The notes under the pieces are model-generated. The model was not told the DNA's origin, did not search any database, and saw nothing but the letters and a program-made list of their open reading frames with translations. A program made the translations under genes and the position numbers. From Ulvibacter antarcticus (lineage in GTDB: Bacteria; Bacteroidota; Bacteroidia; Flavobacteriales; Flavobacteriaceae), in assembly GCF_003688405.1 (NCBI RefSeq), contig NZ_REFC01000013.1, forward strand, positions 186,001 through 250,000: 64,000 nt of DNA, in the 5' to 3' direction. Of the stretch, positions 8,789 to 17,689 are shown piece after piece. Positions within the stretch are counted from its first letter, which is position 1. Each line of letters opens with the position of its first letter.

Positions 8789-9370
8789 ATGAAAATAAAG
8801 GAACTCTTTTTAATCTTACTTATAACTACAATTTCAGGGACTGTATCGGCTCAGAAATATGCTTCAAAATCTAATTCTGAGGTTAAAACTTCTTGGGAAG
8901 GCGCTGCGTTTTCCTCCAATTTAACAATTAAAGAAAATATTGCTGAGGTTCCTTCTTTTTCTATTCTGAATGAAATTCTGAACGATACTGCAATTACAAC
9001 TGCTCTCGGAAATAAAGAGATGGTAACGGTATTCCTTCCTTTAGACGAAGCATTTCTGAAGCTTTCAAAAAAAGAACGAAAAGCATTGTTAGCAGATAAA
9101 AAGACTTTAGAAGCTACGATGAAATTATTCGCAGTACCGGGTCGATTAGACAGTCATTCTATTAAAAAAGCCATCGAAAAAAACAATGGCTTAGCCCATT
9201 TTAGTACCTTAAGCGGAGAGCTTTTAGGAGCAAAAATAGTAAAAGGTGATATCGTACTTTTCGATTCTGAAAATAATATGGCTACCTTAAAAGCCACAGA
9301 CTTCTATCATAAGAACGGATTCTTTCACATCGTTGATGGTTTGGTATATACTGCAAGTACTTCCAAATAG
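8789..9370 (+). CDS. Secreted fasciclin (FAS1) domain protein
   Basis: The 193-residue protein has a signal peptide (MKIKELFLILLITTISGTVSAQ) and one FAS1 domain. The H1 box is visible as VTVFLPLDEAFLKL, and the end of the domain as GFFHIVDGLVYTAS. FAS1 domains mediate adhesion or protein-protein contacts at the cell surface. The ATG at 8789 was preferred over an in-frame start at 8717 because only it puts the signal peptide at the N-terminus. It is followed by the convergent pheT gene. Confidence 0.88.
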   Translation: MKIKELFLILLITTISGTVSAQKYASKSNSEVKTSWEGAAFSSNLTIKENIAEVPSFSILNEILNDTAITTALGNKEMVTVFLPLDEAFLKLSKKERKALLADKKTLEATMKLFAVPGRLDSHSIKKAIEKNNGLAHFSTLSGELLGAKIVKGDIVLFDSENNMATLKATDFYHKNGFFHIVDGLVYTASTSK

Positions 9371-9422
9371 CTAAAAATCTTTGTGGATTTTACTTAGATT
9401 AGATAAGTTAAATATCTTTCGA

Positions 9423-11849
9423 CTATCTTAAACTTGCACCAAAATCACTTTCAAATCTTTTTTGAAGTTTTCCCATGATTTTGTCGATTTGTTTATCGGT
9501 AAGGGTTTTGTTTTCATCTTGCAGGGTAAAACTCATAGCGTATGATTTTTTGCCCTTCGGAAGTTTATTTCCAGTATAGACATCGAATAAGTTCACATCC
9601 TTTAACACCTTTTGTTCCGTTTGAAGTGCCGCCAATTGCAGTGCTTCAAAACTAACGGTATCATCAAGTAATAATGCAAAATCACGTTTTACCTTTGGAA
9701 ATTTCGAGATGGGTTGAAACTGCTTGTTTTCGGCAGTAAGTTCCTCCAATATTAAATCCCAATTAAAATCGGCATAGAGAGTTTCGGCTGTAATATCGAA
9801 TTTCTTAGCGATTCCCTTTTTTACAATTCCGAAGTCGAGCAAAGTCTTTTTATCTTTTACAAAGGCAAGACCTTCAGATAATAGGTCGCTTTTGGTAACT
9901 TTTTCAGAATAGTTTACAATTCCAAGGCGATCTAAAATAGCGGAGACGATTCCTTTTCCGAAGAAAAAACCACTTTTATCCTGACCATGAGTCCAGGTTT
10001 CGGGTGTTTTGTCCCCAGAGATAAGCAATGACAAATGTTTCTTTTCGTCCCTTCCTTGTGAATAGTTGTGGTAAGTCTTTCCGAATTCAAAAAGCTTTAC
10101 ATTAGACATACGTCGGTTCGTATTATACGATAAAGCTTCAAGTGCCCCGAACAGCATGGATTGGCGCATTACAGAAAGATCCTGACTCAATGGATTGAGC
10201 ATTACTACATTGTGTTCGTCTTTCAAAGATTCCGTTAAAGAAATGTGTTTTGGTGATGTAAGCGAGTTACACAGCATCTCATGAAAGCCCAGCGCAGCAA
10301 GTTGTGAGCCGATTTTCCCCTGCACCTGATAGTCTTCAATTTTCTTAGTAGCTGCAATCGAAGCGTTTAATTTCTCTGTGAATTTAATATTGTTATACCC
10401 ATAAACCCGAAGAACTTCTTCGATCACGTCGGCTTCACGAGTTACATCATTTCGGTAGGCAGGAATGGTCATTCCAATGCCCGATTCGGTTACATTGTTA
10501 ATTTTAATCTCAAGGGAAGTAAGTATTTGTTTAATTTTTTCCCTCGGAATTTCTTCTCCAATCAATGAGTCGGCCTGATCGAAATTTAAAAATACCTGAT
10601 GGTCTTCAATTTTTTTAGGATACTTGTCGGTTACCTCGCTGGTAATAATACCTCCTGTAAGTTGTGTGATAAGTATAGCCGCATGTAGAAGCGCATATTC
10701 AGTAATATTTGGGTCGATACCTCGTTCAAAACGAAAAGAGGCATCAGTGTTTAAGGCATGTCTTTTTGCTGTTTTTCTAATGCTTATTGGATTAAAATAG
10801 GCGCTTTCCAGAAATATACTGGTGGTGGCTTCAGAAACTCCGCTGTTTAATCCGCCAAAAACGCCTGCAATACACATAGGCTTCTCGTCATCACAAATCA
10901 TTAAATCTTCTTCGTGCAGTTCTCGTTCAACTCCGTCTAAAGTGACAAATTTAGTGCCTGTTGGAAGTGTTTTTACATTTATTGTATTTCCGGAAATTTT
11001 TACTGCGTCAAAAGCATGAAGAGGTTGTCCAAGTCCATGAAGCACATAATTTGTACAATCAACCACATTATTGATCGGTGCTAAGCCAATTGCTTTAAGT
11101 CGGTTCTGCAACCATTTGGGTGATTCTGCCACCTTCATTCCACTAATAGTGACTCCGCAGTAGCGAGGTGCTAGCGTGCTGTTTTCAACGTTTACATCTA
11201 TCTTAAGCGTTCTATTTTCTATTTTAAAATTACTTGTTGAAGGAGTGATTAGCTCTATAGAAAGGTTATTCTGAATTAATCCCGCTCTCAGATCTCTTGC
11301 AACACCCCAATGACTCATAGCATCAGCACGATTTGGCGTAAGTCCGATCTCGAAAACTTCATCATTTTCTACCTCAAGTATTTCTGAAACTGCCGTTCCC
11401 GGTTTAAGATCTTCATCAAGAACCATAATTCCGTCGTGACTGTTTCCTAATCCAAGTTCATCTTCGGCACAAATCATTCCTTCACTTACTTCGCCTCTAA
11501 TTTTACCTTTTTTGATTACCCAAGGATTTCCATCGGCGTCATAAAGAGTGGTTCCAATAATAGCAACCGGTACTTTTTGCCCTTTGGTGACATTGGGAGC
11601 ACCGCAAACAATTTGAAGGGGAGCCTCATAACCAACATCAACCAAGGTCAATTTTAATTTGTCAGCGTTCGGGTGTTTTACACATTCAAGAACATGACCA
11701 ACTACGATTCCTTTTAATCCGCCTTTTACCGAAGAGAATGATTCAATTCCTTCGATTTCAAGCCCTAGATCTGTAAGCAATTCCCCCGTTTTTGCAGCTT
11801 CCCAATCCAGATTTGTAAATTGCTTGAGCCAGTTGTATGAAATCTTCAT
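9423..11849 (-). CDS. pheT: Phenylalanyl-tRNA synthetase beta subunit
   Basis: The full-length 808-residue PheT pairs with PheS to charge tRNA-Phe. In order it has the EMAP-type tRNA-binding domain (about 40-150, with VGHVLECVKHPNADKLK and ICAEDELGLG), the B3/B4 editing region, the B5 domain, the catalytic-like core (residues 480-680, with FEFGKTY) and a C-terminal ferredoxin-fold anticodon-binding domain (PISKFPKVKRDFALLLDD to the end). pheS is not adjacent, as in other Flavobacteriaceae. A strong promoter lies 23 bases upstream. Confidence 0.97.
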   Translation of the reverse strand: MKISYNWLKQFTNLDWEAAKTGELLTDLGLEIEGIESFSSVKGGLKGIVVGHVLECVKHPNADKLKLTLVDVGYEAPLQIVCGAPNVTKGQKVPVAIIGTTLYDADGNPWVIKKGKIRGEVSEGMICAEDELGLGNSHDGIMVLDEDLKPGTAVSEILEVENDEVFEIGLTPNRADAMSHWGVARDLRAGLIQNNLSIELITPSTSNFKIENRTLKIDVNVENSTLAPRYCGVTISGMKVAESPKWLQNRLKAIGLAPINNVVDCTNYVLHGLGQPLHAFDAVKISGNTINVKTLPTGTKFVTLDGVERELHEEDLMICDDEKPMCIAGVFGGLNSGVSEATTSIFLESAYFNPISIRKTAKRHALNTDASFRFERGIDPNITEYALLHAAILITQLTGGIITSEVTDKYPKKIEDHQVFLNFDQADSLIGEEIPREKIKQILTSLEIKINNVTESGIGMTIPAYRNDVTREADVIEEVLRVYGYNNIKFTEKLNASIAATKKIEDYQVQGKIGSQLAALGFHEMLCNSLTSPKHISLTESLKDEHNVVMLNPLSQDLSVMRQSMLFGALEALSYNTNRRMSNVKLFEFGKTYHNYSQGRDEKKHLSLLISGDKTPETWTHGQDKSGFFFGKGIVSAILDRLGIVNYSEKVTKSDLLSEGLAFVKDKKTLLDFGIVKKGIAKKFDITAETLYADFNWDLILEELTAENKQFQPISKFPKVKRDFALLLDDTVSFEALQLAALQTEQKVLKDVNLFDVYTGNKLPKGKKSYAMSFTLQDENKTLTDKQIDKIMGKLQKRFESDFGASLR

Positions 11850-11871
11850 TTACCATTGAAATTTAAGGATA

Positions 11872-11901
11872 CAAAGATAAAATATTGAAGTTAGCATTCA
11901 A
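11872..11901 (-). promoter_or_regulatory. Canonical promoter of pheT
   Basis: On the minus strand TTG (11901-11899), 19 bases and TATCTTTG (11879-11872) form an exact TTG-N19-TAnnTTTG promoter, leaving a leader of about 20 bases before the pheT ATG. Confidence 0.85.
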
Positions 11902-11953
11902 ACATTGGGTTATAATTTGTAATTTTAAATATTGTTAAACTAAACCGTAACTA

Positions 11954-12157
11954 ATGAAAGTAATTTTTAAACTAAGTATTGTGGTATTACTGCTGGGCAT
12001 GGTCTCTTGCAGAGATACAAAGAAAGAAGATGCAGAATCTCAGGCCGTAGTCGAGAAGATTGAAACTATGGAAACCGAAGTAGAAGAAATTTCGGATAAT
12101 CTGGAAGCGGAAGAGAAAGAGTTAGAAGAAGCCTTAAAAGAACTGGATAGTATTTAA
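11954..12157 (+). CDS. Small acidic lipoprotein, coiled coil
   Basis: The 67-residue protein has a lipoprotein signal (MKVIFKLSIVVLLLGMVSCR, Cys at 19). The rest is an acidic helix (EKIETMETEVEEISDNLEAE) with heptad-like spacing, so the mature peptide of about 48 residues is probably a membrane-anchored coiled coil, recalling Lpp in size only. It is 10 bases upstream of a basic coiled-coil gene and almost certainly co-transcribed with it. The opposite charges suggest that the two products could interact, which is inference. Confidence 0.75.
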   Translation: MKVIFKLSIVVLLLGMVSCRDTKKEDAESQAVVEKIETMETEVEEISDNLEAEEKELEEALKELDSI

Positions 12158-12167
12158 AAATTAGATT

Positions 12168-12980
12168 ATGAAAAATATAAAAAAGAATGTTTACGCATTA
12201 TTTGTACTGCTTATGATGGGTAGTTTTGTAGTTAATAGTCAAAATGATGCTGATAGAAAGACTCAAGACACACGTGAGGTACTTACAAACAAAACAAAGG
12301 TAAAAAAAGAACAGACTAAGGAGGAGCTTAAAGAAATCGAAGCGGCAGCAAAGCAACAAAAATCTGATGCTAAGCATCAAGTAAGTGGGATAGAAAATGA
12401 GATCGATCATCTTAAAATGAAAATTAAAAACACAACTGATCCAAAAGAGAAGGCTGCACTGGAAAACGAGATCAAACAAATGCAAGCCGGTAAGAAAAAT
12501 GTAAAATCTACAGTGAAAGAGGCGATTAAAGATCAAAAGAACAATGCGGGACATGAGGTTATTGAAGCTTCTGAGGACAAGCGAAAAGAACTTAAAGAAA
12601 ATGCTTCCTCTGAGACGGCAAAGATTAAAAAGAACGCAAATGATAAAGTGAAGAAAGAAGTTCCGGCCGATTTAAAATGGCAAGAATATAGAGTCGAAAA
12701 GACTGCTGATGCGAAAGAGCTAATAAAGGTGAAAAAAGAAGAACTTAGTGATCGCGGGGCTTATATCGAACGAAGTAAAACACAAATCGCAGCTGCAAAA
12801 AAGGGGCTTCAGGCAAGAATTGATGCCGGTTCAATAACTCCAGAGCAGGTTAGCATGTATAAAACAAGAATTGCTAATGCTGAAAAAAGATTGAACGACT
12901 ACGAGAATAATGTTGAAGATAGTAAGAAGAAATTGGATGTTTACAGTAATCAGGTGTCTGATATGGACGTAAAAAATTAA
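12168..12980 (+). CDS. Exported Lys/Glu-rich coiled-coil protein
   Basis: The 270-residue protein has a signal peptide (MKNIKKNVYALFVLLMMGSFVVNSQ) and is almost entirely predicted helix with very high Lys, Glu and Ala content. Candidate coiled coils cover about residues 45-110 and 190-265. There is no catalytic motif and no T9SS tail, so it is probably periplasmic. It is the second gene of a pair with the small acidic lipoprotein and is closed by a hairpin terminator. I do not recognise a family. Confidence 0.75.
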   Translation: MKNIKKNVYALFVLLMMGSFVVNSQNDADRKTQDTREVLTNKTKVKKEQTKEELKEIEAAAKQQKSDAKHQVSGIENEIDHLKMKIKNTTDPKEKAALENEIKQMQAGKKNVKSTVKEAIKDQKNNAGHEVIEASEDKRKELKENASSETAKIKKNANDKVKKEVPADLKWQEYRVEKTADAKELIKVKKEELSDRGAYIERSKTQIAAAKKGLQARIDAGSITPEQVSMYKTRIANAEKRLNDYENNVEDSKKKLDVYSNQVSDMDVKN

Positions 12981-13000
12981 TTATTAAAATAAGTTGTTGG

Positions 13001-13031
13001 AAAGGCGTTCGTTTTATAGCGCCTTTTTTTT
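13001..13031 (+). terminator. Rho-independent terminator
   Basis: AAAGGCG (13001-13007) pairs with CGCCTTT (13020-13026) around a 12-base loop, followed by a T-run. It ends the lipoprotein/coiled-coil pair. Confidence 0.8.
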
Positions 13032-13068
13032 ATCTCATTGTGTCATCTTAACAATATCAAATTAATTT

Positions 13069-14292
13069 ATGCTACGAAGTTTTTATCTGTTCTTAATCAC
13101 GATATTTCTACTTTCCTGCCAAAAAGAAATTAACACCCCAAAGGAAGGCAATTGGAGAGCAGTGTTGCAATTAAATGAAGGAAAGGAAATTCCTTTTTTA
13201 TTTCAATATAATGCAGACAACTCCTTGATTATAAAAAATGCTGAAGAAGAGATTGTTGTCAATGATGTAAGTATAGTGGGGGATTCTATTTTTATTGAAA
13301 TGCCTGTTTACGAAGGTTTTTTTAAAGGAGTGTTTTCTAAAGATAGTATCTATGGAGATTTCGTGAAACCTAGTCTAAATCGGATAGTTCCATTTCTGAT
13401 GAAGCGCACCAAAGATCCTAGATTTCCTTACCCCGTGGCACCTGATTCAGAGATTACCGGAAATTGGGAAGCTGTATTCAGTCCTAATTCCGAAGCAAAC
13501 AAATACATAGCAAAGGGTATATTTAAGCAAGTTGGAAATAAGGTTACAGGAACAATTAGAACGACCACCGGCGATTACCGATATCTGGATGGAGTTCTTG
13601 TGGCAGATACCTTGAAAATGTCCACCTTCGATGGAGCGCATGCCTTTTTATTCGAAGCCATTGTGAAAGATAGCGTGATACAAGGGCAATTTTATAGTGG
13701 GAACCATTTTAAAGAAAATTTTATCGCAAAAAGGAATAACGCTTACGAACTCCCGGAGCCGGATTCATTAACTTATCTTAAAGAAGGTTCTGATCGTATC
13801 GAGTTTTCGTTCCCAGATGTGGAGGGTGCCGTAGTATCGCTCGATGATGAACGCTTTAAAAACAAAATTGTAATCGTTCAGATTATGGGAACCTGGTGTC
13901 CTAATTGCCTGGATGAGACAAAATTCTTGTCTAAATTCTATGAAGGTGAAAAAAGGGAAGATCTGGAAATTGTCGCTTTAGCTTTCGAGTATGCTCCAAC
14001 CAAAGAAAAGGCTATAGCTTCAATAAATAAGCTTGTTGATGAAGTAGGAGTTCCTTATCCTGTGTTATTGGCGCAGTTTGGAACTAGCGATAAAAAAATT
14101 GCCAATAAGAAATTACCAATGCTCAACCATATACTTTCGTATCCAACGACAATTTTTATTGATAGGAGTGGAGCAGTGAGAAGAATTCATACAGGGTTCA
14201 ACGGACCAGCAACAGAAGAAAAATACGATGAATTTGTTGCTGATTTCGAGGCATTTGTCGACAAACTAATAGATGAACAATCTACGCCTTAA
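13069..14292 (+). CDS. TlpA-like thioredoxin lipoprotein
   Basis: The 407-residue protein has a lipoprotein signal (MLRSFYLFLITIFLLSCQK, Cys at 17). The N-terminal 230 residues form an all-beta region built of two similar halves (WRAVLQLNEGKEIPFLFQY and WEAVFSPNSEANKYIAKG). The C-terminal TlpA/ResA thioredoxin domain has an intact redox motif GTWCPNCLDE with Cys277 and Cys280, and the later YPTTIFIDRSG segment has the cis-Pro. It should reduce or isomerise disulfides outside the inner membrane. It overlaps the convergent gene at 14289 by four bases. Confidence 0.88.
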   Translation: MLRSFYLFLITIFLLSCQKEINTPKEGNWRAVLQLNEGKEIPFLFQYNADNSLIIKNAEEEIVVNDVSIVGDSIFIEMPVYEGFFKGVFSKDSIYGDFVKPSLNRIVPFLMKRTKDPRFPYPVAPDSEITGNWEAVFSPNSEANKYIAKGIFKQVGNKVTGTIRTTTGDYRYLDGVLVADTLKMSTFDGAHAFLFEAIVKDSVIQGQFYSGNHFKENFIAKRNNAYELPEPDSLTYLKEGSDRIEFSFPDVEGAVVSLDDERFKNKIVIVQIMGTWCPNCLDETKFLSKFYEGEKREDLEIVALAFEYAPTKEKAIASINKLVDEVGVPYPVLLAQFGTSDKKIANKKLPMLNHILSYPTTIFIDRSGAVRRIHTGFNGPATEEKYDEFVADFEAFVDKLIDEQSTP

Positions 14293-14654
14293 AGGCTTTG
14301 CATTACTTGAGTTAACCGTTCCATTTCTTTTTTAGCCTGTCTAATCCCCATAAGACCTCCAGAAAGTTCCGGAGTAGCATCCCTCATATCTAAACTGCAG
14401 TTATTGTCGGCTCGTTTTGCGACGACAAAGCGTATTTTAAAGTATTTCACAAAGGCTCCGAAAAGTATACGCATTGTTTTATCGCCTTTAAAATAAACCC
14501 CATCACCCATACTACCACTTTCCAATTTGTAGCCTTGGTTTGTGAGCAATTCGTCCACTTTTATTGCAAGTTCTTCGGAAGAAATTCCGGAGTAAACAAA
14601 AAGTGTGTTGTATTTATTAGTGGTCTCAATCTCTTTAAAATGTGTCATTTCCAA
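14289..14654 (-). CDS. Small unknown protein
   Basis: I do not recognise this 121-residue soluble protein. A start at the second Met (MTHFKEIE, residue 3) is equally possible. It has a predicted alpha/beta pattern with FVYSGISSEELAIKVDELL, then GDGVYFKGDKTMRILFGAFVKYFKIRF, and a C-terminal helix. Its stop overlaps that of the TlpA-like gene in the palindrome TTAA, so the two transcripts are antisense at their ends. Confidence 0.6.
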   Translation of the reverse strand: MEMTHFKEIETTNKYNTLFVYSGISSEELAIKVDELLTNQGYKLESGSMGDGVYFKGDKTMRILFGAFVKYFKIRFVVAKRADNNCSLDMRDATPELSGGLMGIRQAKKEMERLTQVMQSL

Positions 14655-14850
14655 TTTGTTTATAATATCATATTGGGTGGATTAAAGTTAAGCGTTTTTA
14701 AAAATATGCCACACCCCAAAGTGGAAAACGGCAGATATTATCATTTATTTAACGAAATATTAACCTGGTTTGAAGCTAAATGTCAGGTAGCTAACATATT
14801 GATAATGTTATGGTTTATTACTTTGAGTTTTAATTTAAAACCTTACAAAT

Positions 14851-16074
14851 ATGAAAAATTTTAAAATTGCAATTGTCGGAATGGCATTTAGCTTAATTGC
14901 CTTTTCGTGTTCAAATGATGAACTTGTACCCGAGGAACAAAATGTCGTTTCGTTAGAGACACCTATAATTAACAAATCGCTTATTACAGACGAAAATGTG
15001 CTTTTCGAGGTCTTAGGATTAAACGCCAATCAGGGTACTAACAATCTTAATCACGTAGGAAACGTTTATACCATTAGTAATGGAGCAGGAGGAAATGAGG
15101 TTATTGTTTTTAATTCCTTTGCGGATGGTTCAATTGCCGAAAGTGGTCGTTATAGTACTGGTGGCACCGGAACTGATACGGGCTTAGGAAATCAAGGTGC
15201 TTTGGCATTGTCCGCTTCCGGACGGTTATTGTTTACTGTGAATCCGGGTAGCAATGATTTTAGCTGTTTCTATGTACAAAGTAATGGGGATCTTGTTTTA
15301 TTGGATAGTATCTCGTCTGGAGGTGAAACGCCTATCAGTGTAACAACCAGTAGAAATTTAATTTATGTTCTAAACGCAGGTGGCGATGGCAATATTTCCG
15401 GATTTGGCTTCAATCTTCAAGGACAGCTCACTGCGATTTCTAATTCCACCCGTCCACTAAGTACCAATGCTTCAGGACCAGCTCAAATTGGTTTTAGTGG
15501 CTTCGGAAAGGCATTAGTCGTGACCGAAAAGGCAACAAATACAATCTCATCCTACAATGTGAATCCCGACGGAAGCCCCGGAAGTATCAATACTTTTGCA
15601 TCTGCAGGTGTTACTCCTTTCGGTTTTTCTTTTGGAAGAAGAGATGTATTTTATGTTTCTGAAGCAGCCGGTGGTGCAGCAAATGCAAGTACAGTTTCTG
15701 CCTACAAAGTGGATAATTCCGGGAATGTTTCATTGGTGTCGGGTCCATTTGCAACAAACGGTTCGGCTGCTTGTTGGGTAGTGGCTACGCGCAATGGAAG
15801 AGATTTATTTGCAACTAATACAGGAGGCGGAGACATTTCTTCTATCAAAGTTGATTTTGGAGATCAATTAAGCCTGTCCAATAACGGAATTGCAACTCCT
15901 ACTGAAGCGGGACCATTAGATGCAGCATTAGATCGCAGATCAAGATATTTGTATGTATTGTCCGGTGGCAGTGATGGTATTGTATCTTATAGTATAGGAG
16001 CTAATGGACAGCTTACTCAAATTGATTTAGATCTTGGCTTACCAGATAGAGCCAGTGGATTGGTAACTCGTTAG
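14851..16074 (+). CDS. Beta-propeller lipoprotein, lactonase-like
   Basis: The 407-residue protein has a lipoprotein signal (MKNFKIAIVGMAFSLIAFSCSN, Cys at 20) and then about seven blade-like repeats in which Gly-rich turns alternate with segments such as NEVIVFNSFADGSIAESGRY, NLIYVLNAGGDGNISGFGF and RYLYVLSGGSDGIVSYSI. This layout matches the YVTN / 6-phosphogluconolactonase-like propeller superfamily. Enzymatic activity cannot be inferred. Surface binding is as likely. A strong hairpin follows the stop. Confidence 0.8.
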   Translation: MKNFKIAIVGMAFSLIAFSCSNDELVPEEQNVVSLETPIINKSLITDENVLFEVLGLNANQGTNNLNHVGNVYTISNGAGGNEVIVFNSFADGSIAESGRYSTGGTGTDTGLGNQGALALSASGRLLFTVNPGSNDFSCFYVQSNGDLVLLDSISSGGETPISVTTSRNLIYVLNAGGDGNISGFGFNLQGQLTAISNSTRPLSTNASGPAQIGFSGFGKALVVTEKATNTISSYNVNPDGSPGSINTFASAGVTPFGFSFGRRDVFYVSEAAGGAANASTVSAYKVDNSGNVSLVSGPFATNGSAACWVVATRNGRDLFATNTGGGDISSIKVDFGDQLSLSNNGIATPTEAGPLDAALDRRSRYLYVLSGGSDGIVSYSIGANGQLTQIDLDLGLPDRASGLVTR

Positions 16075-16094
16075 AATGATAAAAAAAATATTAG

Positions 16095-16135
16095 ACAATC
16101 GTTTTGGAGATCCATATCTCTAAAACGGTTGTTTT
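16095..16135. terminator. Bidirectional terminator
   Basis: A 17-bp stem (16095-16111 with 16116-16132, two G-U pairs, loop CCAT) is flanked by a T-run on the right and an A-run on the left. It serves the propeller gene and the convergent aldehyde dehydrogenase gene and touches the stop codon of the latter. Confidence 0.85.
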
Positions 16136-17498
16136 ACTCCAATAATAATTTAAGAATTTTCATTTTCCATTTAGAATATGGTGTGTATTTTATGGGTGCT
16201 TCAAACCAAGATGACTTGTGTAAAACACTTTTATAATGCGAAAACGACTTAAATCCAGCCTCACCATGATAATTCCCCATACCGCTTAATCCAACACCTC
16301 CAAAAGGTAATTCCCCATTGGTAAGATGCATTATCGCATCGTTGACAGCTCCGCCTCCAAACGAAACCTCCTTAAATAATTTGTTTATTTTCTTTTTATT
16401 CTTTGTAAAAACGTAAAAGGAAAGTGGCTTGGACATTTGCTTTATCTGTCTTATCGCTACATCTAGGTCTGTGAATGAAATAACCGGTAGTATAGGCCCA
16501 AAAATCTCTTCTTCCATTACCTTGTCGCTAAAAGTGACGTCTTTTAATACCGTAGGGCTTATAAATCTGTTTTTAGCGTTCGTTTCACCGCCAAGGAAGA
16601 TTTTATCAGTATCCAATAAGCTTTTCAGTCGGTCGAAATTCTTATCGTTAATAATTCTAAGATAATTATCGGAAATATCATTCCTCATCGGATAATTTTC
16701 GGTTATTTCTTTTTTTACTTCGGAAAGGAACTCGTTCTCAATGGATTTTTCAACCAGAATATAATCAGGGGCTACACAGGTTTGTCCGGCATTTAAATAT
16801 TTTGCCCAAACAATTCTCTTGGCGGTCATTTTTATATTGCAATCTGCCAGTACTATAGTAGGGCTTTTTCCGCCAAGTTCGAGTGTTACAGGAGTGAGAT
16901 GTTCGGCAGCGGCTTTGTAGATTATTTTACCTACTTGACTGCTTCCGGTGAAAAAGATCTTGTCGAATTTATGCTTTAAGAGTTCAGTAGTTTGCTCCAC
17001 ACCGCCTTCAAGTACATGAAAATAAGATTTCGGAAAGTTCTCATTGATAATTTTAGCCATAACCGAAGCAGACTCATTGGGAAGTTCACTTGGTTTTAAA
17101 ATAACGGTATTGCCGGCAGCCAAGGCAGAGATTGCAGGAACTAATGATAAATAGTAAGGGTAGTTCCATGCTCCAATTACTAAAACGCTTCCAAGTGGCT
17201 CGGGAATAATGTAACTTCTCGAAGGAAAATTAGCAAGATTAGTTGGAACACTTTCTCTGCGACTCCATTGTTTCAGATGTTTAATAAAGGTGTTAATCTC
17301 TTGATAGGTTAATATCAGTTCTGAGAGATAAGTTTCAAAGCGTGATTTTCCGAAGTCTTTATAAATAGCATCATAGAGCGCATCTTCATTGTCTTTAAGT
17401 AATTGCTTCAGCTTTTTTAAATTGGCAATTCTGAAATCTGTGTTTTTACTTTCGTTGGTGTTAAAAAAATCGCGCTGTTCTTGAATTATATCGAGCAT
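16134..17498 (-). CDS. Aldehyde dehydrogenase, ALDH3 class
   Basis: This 454-residue NAD(P)-dependent aldehyde dehydrogenase oxidises aldehydes to acids. The cofactor loop is FTGSSQVG (183-190), the general base is Glu207 in LELGG and the nucleophile is Cys241 in AGQTC. EEIFGPILPV and LPFGGVGLSGMGNYHGEAGF are the conserved C-terminal motifs. The length and the ending GEAGFKSFSHYKSVL match class 3 (fatty aldehyde type) enzymes. A basic C-terminal tail (KWKMKILKLLLE) may dip into the membrane. The substrate is probably a long-chain aldehyde, by family analogy. Confidence 0.93.
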   Translation of the reverse strand: MLDIIQEQRDFFNTNESKNTDFRIANLKKLKQLLKDNEDALYDAIYKDFGKSRFETYLSELILTYQEINTFIKHLKQWSRRESVPTNLANFPSRSYIIPEPLGSVLVIGAWNYPYYLSLVPAISALAAGNTVILKPSELPNESASVMAKIINENFPKSYFHVLEGGVEQTTELLKHKFDKIFFTGSSQVGKIIYKAAAEHLTPVTLELGGKSPTIVLADCNIKMTAKRIVWAKYLNAGQTCVAPDYILVEKSIENEFLSEVKKEITENYPMRNDISDNYLRIINDKNFDRLKSLLDTDKIFLGGETNAKNRFISPTVLKDVTFSDKVMEEEIFGPILPVISFTDLDVAIRQIKQMSKPLSFYVFTKNKKKINKLFKEVSFGGGAVNDAIMHLTNGELPFGGVGLSGMGNYHGEAGFKSFSHYKSVLHKSSWFEAPIKYTPYSKWKMKILKLLLE

Positions 17499-17689
17499 TA
17501 TTGGGTGTTTGAGACTTTTATATCCATTAGATTAATACTTAAATCTAAATATAAAGAATCTCGCCACTTTTAATCTATCAATTAACTTTTGTTAAGGAAA
17601 ATTTTCTTTTTTCAGTTAAAACAGTTCGATGAGAAATACAAAACACATAATCACCGCAATAGTTATTAAAATCAATGAATTACACATTG

